A DNA stretch of 36,427 nucleotides from Pseudomonadota bacterium. Its GTDB lineage: Bacteria > Pseudomonadota > Gammaproteobacteria > Burkholderiales > Burkholderiaceae_E. This document shows, in pieces, positions 17,037-24,092 of this stretch. The stretch covers positions 1-36,427 of the forward strand of contig JAEWGX010000057.1 in the NCBI GenBank assembly GCA_023388075.1, given 5' to 3'. Numbering within the stretch: the stretch's first letter is position 1; each line of letters begins with the position of its first letter. Below the pieces are notes generated by a model. The model did no database searches. It saw only the letters and a program-made list of their open reading frames with translations, and was not told the DNA's origin. The translations under genes and the position numbers were made by a program.

Positions 17037-18295
17037 CAGGCTGCTTTCGGAAGCCTCGACTGGAAGGCGTCGATGTCCATCTGCCCGGTAACGGCGGCTG
17101 AAATCAAAGACGAGCGGTACTCGCGAAGTCTGGCCAAATGTAGTGTGACGTGCCCCTTCAACTCTACCCGGCGCTCATCTAGGGTTCTAACAGCTGCCAC
17201 AATCTCTGCTTGCTCATCCGGGGGTGGGAGGGGCACAGGAAGGTTCTTGATGATGGCTGTGTTCAGATTAGGTTGACCGGCACCTTGGCGAATACGGTCA
17301 CGAAGGTTGTCGGTCAGTGAGCGCAGGTAGTAATAGGCAAAATGGATATCAAGGCGCGGCGAGAGCCTCTCGAACCCGACAACGCCGTCGTTCGCGCACG
17401 CGTCGATACCGAGTATCTTGGGGACCCCAAGTGTGGCACCGCTGTTCGTCAGAAGCAGAGTACCGGCAGACAAACGCCGGCTAAGCTGAGCCCCCTGCGC
17501 CGTGAGACGCGTTTCCGTAGACGTTAGGGTGACGGCTTCATCTTTGGTAAGCTCAGCCACAGTAACCCATGGGATGAACTCGCCAGAGAAGTAGCGCGGG
17601 TCGCCGGCCGGCCTGGGTGAGGCGCCCCGCACGACGGATGCAAGTGACATGAACTTCGGCAAGGACCAGTGGGCAGGGACTGTAGGAAGCCAGTCGAGAC
17701 CTGTTCGCATAAGCCGACGGCTTCCACGCAGGCCTGTCCGAAAGACCTGTCCAAGCCTTGAATCGAAGTACTCATCGAGTAGGCTTACGAGCCGCTCCTT
17801 CTCTGCAATCAACGAGTCAATCCGCGCCGTGTGCTCGTCGAGGAAGTTTGCAATGCGTTCTTGTTCTCCCTGAGGAGGCATTGGAACATTGAATCCTCCA
17901 AAAGCGTCCTTCGTAAGGTGCTGCATCGTCGAGCCATGGGCGCTCTCCGCAAGTTCTCCAATGAACCAACGTGCAGCCCAAATAAAGAAGCGCCGGTGGA
18001 CACCGTCACGTGGAATCGCCTTGAATATGTGCTGGTTTAAGCATCCAGGCTCCCGTTCCCACACATGAACCCCTAGGGAAGCTGACCAGGAAATGAGTAT
18101 GTCACCCATTTCTACGCGGTACTTAGCTGGTACTGAAAGGGTGGTCCTATTCGCTGGAGCTTGGGGGTCGGTCAAGTTCTGAATCCTTACGATAAGCCGA
18201 CCTTCGTCGCCCCAATCTTCCGGTGCGAACGCGTACCCATTGATGTAGTCAGCCAGATACTTGACCTTGGTTTTAGACCAACCTTCTCGGTTCAC
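17036..18295 (-). CDS. hsdS: type I restriction-modification specificity subunit
   Basis: A 419-residue HsdS with the usual two-half plan. The first target-recognition domain covers about 1-140. A conserved helical spacer follows (PPQGEQERIANFLDEHTARI, DSLIAEKERLVSLLDEY). The second recognition domain starts near LDWLPTVPAHWSLPKF and ends with PLPPPDEQAEIVAAVRTLDE and a helix ending ISAAVTGQMDI. Each half reads one part of a bipartite target; the target itself cannot be deduced. The start is GTG, overlapping the hsdM stop in GTGA (4 bases), and the end overlaps the GIY-YIG start, so M, S and the nuclease are one coupled message. Confidence 0.93.
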   Translation of the reverse strand: MNREGWSKTKVKYLADYINGYAFAPEDWGDEGRLIVRIQNLTDPQAPANRTTLSVPAKYRVEMGDILISWSASLGVHVWEREPGCLNQHIFKAIPRDGVHRRFFIWAARWFIGELAESAHGSTMQHLTKDAFGGFNVPMPPQGEQERIANFLDEHTARIDSLIAEKERLVSLLDEYFDSRLGQVFRTGLRGSRRLMRTGLDWLPTVPAHWSLPKFMSLASVVRGASPRPAGDPRYFSGEFIPWVTVAELTKDEAVTLTSTETRLTAQGAQLSRRLSAGTLLLTNSGATLGVPKILGIDACANDGVVGFERLSPRLDIHFAYYYLRSLTDNLRDRIRQGAGQPNLNTAIIKNLPVPLPPPDEQAEIVAAVRTLDERRVELKGHVTLHLARLREYRSSLISAAVTGQMDIDAFQSRLPKAA

Positions 18296-20094
18296 GCCAC
18301 CACCCCCTTCATTAGCTCCAAGAACCGCTTCTCCATCTCCCGAATCTCCTCCGCGATGACATGGGGCGGACGGGGTGGTTTGTAGACGTAGAAGTAGCGG
18401 TTGAAGTTGATTTCGTATCCGACCTTGCCCACTTGGCCATCCTTCTCATCTCGGACCGTCTCGTTGACCCAGGCATCCGCCACGTGAGGCAGGACCTCGC
18501 GCTTCATGTAGGCAGGAATGGGCTCGGTCAGCGGGACGTTCTCCGTGTCGCGAAGTTCCGGGTCGTAGGGCTTCTCCCCCTTCTTCGGCTTGGTCTTAAC
18601 CGTCTTGCCTGGCTCGATGGGGCGGTCGACCGTCACCTTGCGGTAGCCAAAGAACTCGCGAGGGAATACCTTCGAGACGACACGAGGCGGCTCATTAGGG
18701 CTGGAGCCGTTCTCCGCATACTCGTTCCGGAACGTGGCGCCCTCCTCGCTGCTGCCATAGACCTGCGCAATCTCGGCTATCTGGGCCTCGGTAAGGTAGA
18801 CCCGCTTGTTTCCCAGGCTCTTCTTCATCTTCGCGTACATGCGGGTCGCATCGATAAGCTGGACCTTGCCCCTTCGGTCCGCCCGCTTGTCGTTGTCAAG
18901 CAGCCAGATGTATGTTGCGATGCCGGTGTTGTAGAAGAGGTCGTTCGGCAGTGCGATGATGGCTTCGAGAAGGTCGTTCTCTAGAATCCAGCGGCGAATC
19001 TCCGACTCTCCCGAGCCGGAATCCCCAGTGAAGAGCGGGGAGCCGTTCAAGACGATGCCAACTCGGCCACCGCCTTCGGCTGCGGGACGCATCTTCGAGA
19101 TGAGGTGCAGCAGGAAGAGCATCGAGCCGTCGGAGACTCGGGGAAGCCCCGGGCCAAACCGGCCGCCGTAGCCTTTGCTCGTGCGCTCACGCTGGACAGA
19201 GTCCTGGACCTTCTTCCAATCGACGCCGAAGGGGACGTTCGCACCGCAGTAGTCGAATTTGTCGTCCGGGAACGCATCCTGTGACAGGGTGTTTCCCCGC
19301 GCGATGTTCTTCGGGTCGTAGCCCTTGATGAGCATGTCTGCCTTACAGATGGCGTAGGACTCGTCGTTGAGTTCCTGGCCGAAGAGCACCAGCCGTGCGT
19401 TCGAATTGATGCGCTTAAGCTCGACCTCCGCCCCCGACAGGATGCCCCCGGTGCCGGCGGTGGGGTCGTAGAAGGAACGCACAACACCGGGCTTCGAAAG
19501 CACCTCGTCGTCGCCCACGAAGAGACAATCGACGATGAGCTTGATGACTTCTCTTGGCGTGAAGTGCTCGCCAGCGGTCTCATTCGAGGCCTCGGCGAAC
19601 TTCCGAATGAGCTCCTCGAAGACGAGGCCCATGGTCGCGTTCGGCACCACATCCGGGTGCAGGTCCACCTCGGCGAACTTCTGGACCAGGAGGAAGAGCA
19701 GGTTCTTATCGTCTAGCTCGACCGCGCGCTCCTGGAACCTAAAGCGCTCGAAAACATCCCGGGCCTCGGTCGAGAAGCCGCCAAGATACTCGACTACATT
19801 GGCCCGGATGTTCGCCGGGTCTGCGAGGAGGCCCGGGAATGTCAGCTGGCTTGTGTTGTAGAAGGGAAGCCCTGACTTCTTGCGCAGGAAGGGGTCGAGG
19901 TTTACCCCGGTTGCCTTGCGCTTGTCGTACTCCGCTTGAACCGCCTTCTTGGTGCCTTCGAGGACGCAGTCCAGGCGGCGCATCAGGGTCAACGGAAGAA
20001 TCACTTTTCCGTAGTCGGCCTGCTTGTAGTCGCCTCGAAGAAGGTCGGCGACGGACCAGATGAAGTTGGCAAGTTCGTTGAAGTTCTGAGCCAT
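18292..20094 (-). CDS. hsdM: type I restriction-modification methyltransferase, NVPF variant
   Basis: A 600-residue N6-adenine methyltransferase subunit. The N-terminal helical domain (NFIWSVADLLRGDYKQADYG, then LPLTLMRRLDC) is typical of HsdM. GEHFTPREVIKLIVD precedes motif I, FYDPTAGTGGILSGA (about 208-222), which binds S-adenosylmethionine. Motif IV, normally NPPF or NPPY, reads ANVPFGVDWKK with Val at 287 (codon GTC at 19234-19236). The rest is intact, including the C-terminal RYFYVYKPPRP. A hydrophobic residue at that place occurs in rRNA dimethyltransferases (NIPY, NLPY), so activity is not excluded. The ATG is five bases after the RHH gene stop, and the 3' end overlaps hsdS. Confidence 0.93.
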   Translation of the reverse strand: MAQNFNELANFIWSVADLLRGDYKQADYGKVILPLTLMRRLDCVLEGTKKAVQAEYDKRKATGVNLDPFLRKKSGLPFYNTSQLTFPGLLADPANIRANVVEYLGGFSTEARDVFERFRFQERAVELDDKNLLFLLVQKFAEVDLHPDVVPNATMGLVFEELIRKFAEASNETAGEHFTPREVIKLIVDCLFVGDDEVLSKPGVVRSFYDPTAGTGGILSGAEVELKRINSNARLVLFGQELNDESYAICKADMLIKGYDPKNIARGNTLSQDAFPDDKFDYCGANVPFGVDWKKVQDSVQRERTSKGYGGRFGPGLPRVSDGSMLFLLHLISKMRPAAEGGGRVGIVLNGSPLFTGDSGSGESEIRRWILENDLLEAIIALPNDLFYNTGIATYIWLLDNDKRADRRGKVQLIDATRMYAKMKKSLGNKRVYLTEAQIAEIAQVYGSSEEGATFRNEYAENGSSPNEPPRVVSKVFPREFFGYRKVTVDRPIEPGKTVKTKPKKGEKPYDPELRDTENVPLTEPIPAYMKREVLPHVADAWVNETVRDEKDGQVGKVGYEINFNRYFYVYKPPRPPHVIAEEIREMEKRFLELMKGVVA

Positions 20095-20099
20095 TGGGA

Positions 20100-20291
20100 T
20101 TACTTGTCGTTCTTCGGGCCGGCGCTGGCCGGGATACCAATCCGGTGGCGCTTCACATAATCGAGAAGCGCCACCTCGAGCATACTGGCAAGGGACCGGC
20201 GCTCATGGGAAGCAGCCGCCTCCCAGGCCGCCTTGACCTCGGGGCTGAGGCGCACGGTGGCGGCGACGGTCTTGATTCTTGGGCGAGGCAC
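20100..20291 (-). CDS. ribbon-helix-helix small protein leading the hsd operon
   Basis: A 63-residue protein: basic PRPRIK, then TVAATVRLSPEVKAAWEAAA and RRSLASMLEVALLDYVKRHR, a strand plus two helices as in ribbon-helix-helix DNA-binding proteins. The GTG at 20291 is preferred because GGAG lies 7 bases upstream; an ATG at 20324 is in frame but its extra 11 codons cover that ribosome site. It ends five bases before hsdM. Being first in the operon and next to an AT-rich inverted repeat, it probably represses its own operon, which would delay restriction until methylation is complete. This role is inferred. Confidence 0.75.
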   Translation of the reverse strand: MPRPRIKTVAATVRLSPEVKAAWEAAASHERRSLASMLEVALLDYVKRHRIGIPASAGPKNDK

Positions 20292-20311
20292 TGCGTTCTC
20301 CTGTCGCCTGT

Positions 20312-20330
20312 GTATGTATTGCATTTATAC
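20312..20330 (-). promoter_or_regulatory. candidate promoter/operator of the RHH-hsd operon
   Basis: An AT-rich 19-base segment with outer arms GTAT and ATAC (imperfect palindrome), standing out from GC-rich surroundings. Read on the minus strand it contains TATAAA (20329 to 20324), a possible -10 box; no convincing -35 box is seen. It lies 21 bases before the GTG of the RHH gene, a suitable place for autoregulation. Bases 20331-20450 hold no gene. Confidence 0.35.
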
Positions 20331-20450
20331 TGCGCCTAGAAGTTTCGTACGCCGTCTCCGATTCTGCAAGCTTGCGGCTCCGCGCAATGGCTCGGCGTCA
20401 CTTCGTTTCGGACCAGCGGGCCTGTCCTCCTCTATGGTCTAAATCGAATC

Positions 20451-21980
20451 CTAAGGTTCGTGCTGAACCGATTCAGGGTTTTCTTGCGCTGCGTCCTCCA
20501 AGCGTAGGTCCTGACCATACCCGGCCGTAGGCTCCGCCACCACCATACGTGAAGATTGACCTTGAACGGCACTCTCGAAGCCCAGTTGGCAGTAGCCGAA
20601 CGCGGCCGACTTGCTCACCCCCAAAGAGGCGGCGATTCCCGAATAGGACAATCCACTGGCCCGAAGCACTCTCGCCCGCTCGGCCAGGTCCGCACTCCTT
20701 GTGAGATACGCGTCCCGGGCTACACATCCCTCGGCACGGCGTCTGGCCTGCTTCCGGAGGTTGTCGCGGCGTCGCTTCTCCTCCTTCCCGATGAGCGTAC
20801 GCATGCACTCCTGCTCCGCCGACGTCATCGCAAGCATCTCTAGGACAAATTGGTTGGTGAACCGGTACTTGTCCGCCTTCCGATTGCTTCCGGTGCTGGC
20901 TTTCGACTCGCAGGAGTGAGCTCCAGCTCGACCTATCGCGCTTGATGCGCAGGAAAGAGCTACTTCTTTTGACCAGTCTGGAGCAAAGCGAGCGGCGTAC
21001 GCCAGGACGGCGTTCTGAAGGTCAGTCGCTGGCATCGCGTGCGCGAGGAAGCACGCTGCGAGGAAGACGAACGCGTTCCGATTCCCTTCCGGGGCCCCAT
21101 CTTGCCAGCCTCGAAGCTCGAGTAGTCGCTCCAGGTCCGACAGCCGGTCCCAAGCCAGCTGCTGGCTCGTACGTAGAGGTCCGTTCGACCGGCCGGACTT
21201 GGACTTGAGGACGGGTTTGTCGACCGTCAGGGACTGTACTCCTCCCATTGGAGAAGTACTGGCTTTCCTCTTGGACTGCACCTCATCTCGGGTCAATGGA
21301 AGCAAGGTCTCGGCAAAGACCTCAAAGTCGTAGCCGACCGCACCGTTTCCCAGGAGGGACGCTCCCATCGTTGGTATCCGCGCACGGTGAACCACCCGGA
21401 CTTTCTCGCCAGACTTTGTGTTGGGCGTACCCACGACTCTCAGTACGCGGGAAGCGTCGAGCGCCTTGCGGTCGGAACCGAGGCTTGCCAACCGGCGGCA
21501 AAGCTCTTGCTGCACTGCTTTCCATCTTGGAAGCGCTTGCTTGGGTTGTGGTGAGGCCAACACCCACTTTGCTTGCAGCCCCCTTCCCGAGTAGACAATC
21601 ACTGTCGGCTCCGGGATACCGCGCTCCTCGCATTCGGCAAGAAGTCTGGCACATAAGCGTTCTGCGGACAGGGCCTGCAGCTCAGGGACCTTGTACGTGT
21701 CCAGGTCGACGTAATGTGACGTTAGCTTCCAAAGAAACTGGGCCTTCCGATTTGGTCGCCAGAAGACGTTCTGCGCGATATAGGCGTCAATGCCCTGCTT
21801 CCTAACGTACTCGAGCCGCTCGGGGAGCGCACTGAGTTTGAAGGAGCGCTGGCGTTTCTGCCCGCCTGGGGTGACGAGGCATGTAAAGCCAGCTCCTCTG
21901 AGGTTGTGATAGAGAAGGGGTTCGTCAATCGAGTCGAGGGCGCCATGGTCGCTCGCTGGTGTTGGAAGAAAGGAAAGCAT
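20451..21980 (-). CDS. primase-like replication protein with C-terminal HTH
   Basis: A 509-residue protein. The ATG at 21980 is chosen for GGAG 6 bases upstream; an in-frame ATG at 22007 lacks one. The N-terminal half resembles archaeo-eukaryotic-type primases of plasmids and phages: HYVDLDTYK gives the Asp-x-Asp metal pair (92 and 94), YSGRGLQAKWVL matches the nucleotide-binding strand, and ALDASRVLRVVGTPNTK the third motif. A middle region with NRNAFVFLAACFLAHAM resembles the helical primase C-terminal region. Near the end, RASGLSYSGIAASLGVSKSA is a helix-turn-helix of the resolvase/sigma type. It probably starts replication of the element. The isolated position upstream of the hsd operon suggests an old replication module. 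Confidence 0.65.
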   Translation of the reverse strand: MLSFLPTPASDHGALDSIDEPLLYHNLRGAGFTCLVTPGGQKRQRSFKLSALPERLEYVRKQGIDAYIAQNVFWRPNRKAQFLWKLTSHYVDLDTYKVPELQALSAERLCARLLAECEERGIPEPTVIVYSGRGLQAKWVLASPQPKQALPRWKAVQQELCRRLASLGSDRKALDASRVLRVVGTPNTKSGEKVRVVHRARIPTMGASLLGNGAVGYDFEVFAETLLPLTRDEVQSKRKASTSPMGGVQSLTVDKPVLKSKSGRSNGPLRTSQQLAWDRLSDLERLLELRGWQDGAPEGNRNAFVFLAACFLAHAMPATDLQNAVLAYAARFAPDWSKEVALSCASSAIGRAGAHSCESKASTGSNRKADKYRFTNQFVLEMLAMTSAEQECMRTLIGKEEKRRRDNLRKQARRRAEGCVARDAYLTRSADLAERARVLRASGLSYSGIAASLGVSKSAAFGYCQLGFESAVQGQSSRMVVAEPTAGYGQDLRLEDAAQENPESVQHEP

Positions 21981-21983
21981 CTT

Positions 21984-22000
21984 GGTCTCCACGGGAGACC
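21984..22000 (-). promoter_or_regulatory. perfect hairpin enclosing the primase ribosome-binding site
   Basis: GGTCTCC, a three-base loop, and GGAGACC form a perfect 7-base inverted repeat immediately before the primase ATG. The second arm on the minus strand contains the GGAG Shine-Dalgarno sequence. Folded in RNA it would hide the ribosome site; as DNA it could be a dimer-binding operator. Confidence 0.5.
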
Positions 22001-22164
22001 AAGGCATCGCTCGGTACGGCGCATGATGGAGCTCCCGTCTCGGGCCGCTCCGAACACAATGGAGGGCCGGTTCAGCAGCCCGCCCCATGCGGCCTGCACC
22101 GGCGGTGTAGGTATCGCAGCGTGGCTCTTTATATGGAGAACGTGTGCACCGGACGCGGCGCTAG

Positions 22165-22477
22165 GAAAAGAGCGCCATCGGGGCAACGACGGCCATCGCC
22201 CAAGCCAAAGAACTACTTCTTTGGTTCCCAAACTGCTCGGCAGAATGCAAGGAGCTTGCTGAAGTACTCCGAGAGACATAGCGCGCATAGGGACGCACAG
22301 TCCTCGCGCTACTTACCGTCGTGTAGAGCGGCGCTTCTAGAAGCCGCTCGTGAGTCAAATAGTTCCTCCGACATAGTCGAAGTCCTTCGTAGCATGCCCT
22401 TTGCTGCTCATAACAACCAGCAAGTCGCCTCGAACGACAAGACATTGCAGGGAGCGGCCTTTCCGAATTCGACATGA
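22165..22477 (+). pseudogene. possible broken small gene upstream of the lipoprotein
   Basis: Two plus frames look coding. The first, after a TAG at 22162, gives IAQAKELLLWFPNCSAECKE and LAEVLRET then stops near 22278. The second carries SCRAALLEAARESNSSSDIV, EVLRSMPFAAHNNQQVASND and ends at a TGA at 22475-22477 that overlaps the lipoprotein ATG in ATGA. Together they suggest one frameshifted gene without a clear start codon. No family recognised. The overlap suggests former translational coupling. Confidence 0.3.
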
Positions 22478-23127
22478 GAGCACCATTCAGGATGACCTAT
22501 ACCAAGCTCCTTTGCGCTACTGCGGCAGTCACCCTCCTTCTATCGGCCTGTGGCGGAGGCGGGGGCGCCCCCGAAGTCGCCGGTGAGCCGAATCCGCCGC
22601 CCGCCGCGACTGAGTCTGACCCACCTCCCGCCGCGAACATGGCTTGGGAGTGGCAGCTTCCACTGACGAGCTATGAGAAGGTAGTCAAGGGCTACACCCA
22701 TACGCCTGCAAAGGTCGCAAAGGCGATGCTCTGCGTGGGAGCGAGCAAGCGGCTGGGTCAGGAGGTGCCGCAGTCGGAAGCGGCCTGCGACGCATTGCTT
22801 CCCGGCATGGTCATGGAGTGGCCCTCCGGGGACCCAGCCCCCAACACCGTCCACGATGGCGATTGCGAGTACCTCAAGTTCCCTGATGGCAGGCGCTGGC
22901 TCTACTGCGGTGCCCACGTTAGTTATGTCACCACGGCGTTCAGGCACCGCGTGTTCTCCAGAGAGATGTTCAACGAGGTGGCTGACGTCGATGGCACCTG
23001 CGACGTCAATGAGCATAGGTTGGTCGACACAGGAATCAGCACCTGCTACGACTGGGCTGAGTTCTCTTCGTACCTGTCCACCTACTCGGAAGGTTCGCTG
23101 ACAATTGACGAGCGGGTTCCGCTCTAG
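22474..23127 (+). CDS. lipoprotein of unknown function
   Basis: A 217-residue exported lipoprotein. Signal peptide KLLCATAAVTLLLSAC ends in lipobox LSAC with Cys at 26, followed by a Gly run and a Pro-rich linker (about 27-54). The mature domain has at least six Cys residues (for example MLCVGAS, AACDALL, GDCEYLKF, LYCGAHV, GTCDVNE, STCYDW), implying disulfides in the periplasm. No family recognised. The start is uncertain: ATG 22474 overlaps the previous frame, and ATG 22492 would give a shorter signal (MTYTKLLCATAA). Ribosome sites are poor for both. It ends just before a strong terminator. Confidence 0.7.
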   Translation: MRAPFRMTYTKLLCATAAVTLLLSACGGGGGAPEVAGEPNPPPAATESDPPPAANMAWEWQLPLTSYEKVVKGYTHTPAKVAKAMLCVGASKRLGQEVPQSEAACDALLPGMVMEWPSGDPAPNTVHDGDCEYLKFPDGRRWLYCGAHVSYVTTAFRHRVFSREMFNEVADVDGTCDVNEHRLVDTGISTCYDWAEFSSYLSTYSEGSLTIDERVPL

Positions 23128-23177
23128 GCATGTGGGCTCGGAGCCCACATGCCAAAAGGGGGCCTCTTGGCCCCCTT
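23127..23177 (+). terminator. tandem hairpins, intrinsic terminator after the lipoprotein
   Basis: The first stem is a perfect 13-base inverted repeat (23127-23139 with 23141-23153), starting on the last base of the TAG. The second is AAGGGGGCC, loop TCTT, GGCCCCCTT (23156-23177) followed by CTCTTCCCC. The second hairpin with its pyrimidine tail is the likely terminator, and it would also work against minus-strand transcription. Bases 23178-23361 hold no recognisable gene. Confidence 0.8.
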
Positions 23178-23361
23178 CTCTTCCCCGGTCGCCTTCCCCC
23201 TGTCAGCTATCAGCACCACTCTCCCGGCCCTTGGCGGGCTACGTTCTCCTCTTCCTCCACCACCTTCACAGCGCCTTGGGCCAGGTTGGTCCGGCCACGG
23301 ACAGCGTGGCGCAACGCGAGCCCGTTTCGGGGCATTGAGCTGACCTGACCACTAGGTTCCC

Positions 23362-23660
23362 TTCGATACCCGGCTCGACGGTCGGACGTCACGTCCGTGC
23401 CGCTTCGGGTCCGCAAGGCGCTTCTTGCGGAGCTGCTTGCGTTCAAGCCGCCCTCTGTCCGAGAGGTCGGCTTCGTCGAGGCCGAGGGAGAGTGGCTGTA
23501 CGAGCAGGCCGTGGCGCTAGAGCTCGAAGGGATTGTGGCCAAGCTGTGCACCTCCACCTACCAGCCAGGCATCCGCACGCGGGACTGGGTGAAGTTCAAG
23601 CGGCCCGGCCATGTGCCGGCGGAGCGGTTTCGGCGGAGTAAGGCGGCGTCTCCGGCATAG
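23362..23660 (+). pseudogene. ATP-dependent DNA ligase, C-terminal relic of the catalytic domain
   Basis: The frame 23397-23660 reads PLRVRKALLAELLAF, then WLYEQAVALELEGIVAKLCT and RTRDWVKFKRP, matching the end of the adenylation domain of LigD-type ATP-dependent DNA ligases (GLEGIVAKR, then WVKxK). The active-site KxDG region and all earlier motifs are missing. Just upstream another frame gives FDTRLDGR (from 23362), which fits the preceding family segment, so a one-base deletion near 23390 separates the two. No start codon with a ribosome site is present. A dead fragment at the island edge; LigD-type ligases act in end joining. Confidence 0.65.
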
Positions 23661-23743
23661 CCCCACTCACTTGCGACGCCTTGCTCACTCCGCGCACCAT
23701 CCTCAAAGCGAAACCGCAACCTTGGGTAATAGGAGGGGATACT

Positions 23744-23833
23744 ATGCCGGATTCCGAGCGGTTCAATTACCCGGCGATTTGGCTGGAGAGCCGCATGGAT
23801 ACTTGTTTTGAGGCCGGACGCGTGGCTCCTTAG
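23744..23833 (+). CDS. 29-codon ORF with strong ribosome site, cut at the tRNA junction
   Basis: ATG at 23744 preceded by AGGAGG with 8 bases spacing, the best ribosome site in this part of the window. The product reads MPDSERFNYPAIWLESRMDT then CFEAGRVAP and stops at the TAG 23831-23833, which lies inside the tRNA-Ser fragment sequence (complement of the anticodon loop). It looks like the beginning of a longer gene interrupted by the recombination junction. Function unknown. Confidence 0.4.
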   Translation: MPDSERFNYPAIWLESRMDTCFEAGRVAP

Positions 23834-23868
23834 CAGGGGAGCACCTTCAGCCTCTCGGTCACGTCTCC
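23826..23868 (-). pseudogene. tRNA-Ser(GCU) 5' half, probable attachment site
   Basis: Read on the minus strand from 23868: acceptor arm GGAGACG, then TG, the D-arm ACCGAGAGGCTGAAGGT and anticodon arm CTCCCCTGCTAAGGAG, with anticodon GCT at 23834-23832. This is a good match to the first 40 or so bases of bacterial tRNA-Ser(GCU). The 3' side of the anticodon stem is one G short, and no matching variable arm, T arm (GGTTCGAATCC-like) or acceptor 3' strand follows. The gene is therefore broken right after the anticodon loop, as expected for a site-specific integration junction or a deletion end point. Confidence 0.6.
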
Positions 23869-24092
23869 GGTCCTGGAAATCAGAGGCCTGGCCGACTCGC
23901 AGCTACGCCTCCGGACAAAACCTGGATGGGGTCCGCCGGCTGCTTGACGGGTCAAGCAGTTAGCACCGCGAACCGATCCATGGTCAACCGGTAGGGGTTG
24001 ATTGTAACCCGGACGCGGCCTGATAGTGGTCCGGCTGGCTATCGAGCGCTGCTGCCAATGAGATCCGCCGGGTAACGGAGCACGAGTGCTCC
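23869..24092. other. boundary spacer with inverted repeats
   Basis: No gene is seen. CTGCTTGAC, GG, GTCAAGCAG is a perfect 9-base inverted repeat at 23940-23959, a possible operator or the stem of a terminator. GGAGCAC, GA, GTGCTCC at 24077-24092 is a 7-base hairpin touching the stop codon of the minus-strand gene 24093-24842, without a T-run; it could mark the 3' end of the catabolic operon. Confidence 0.45.
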
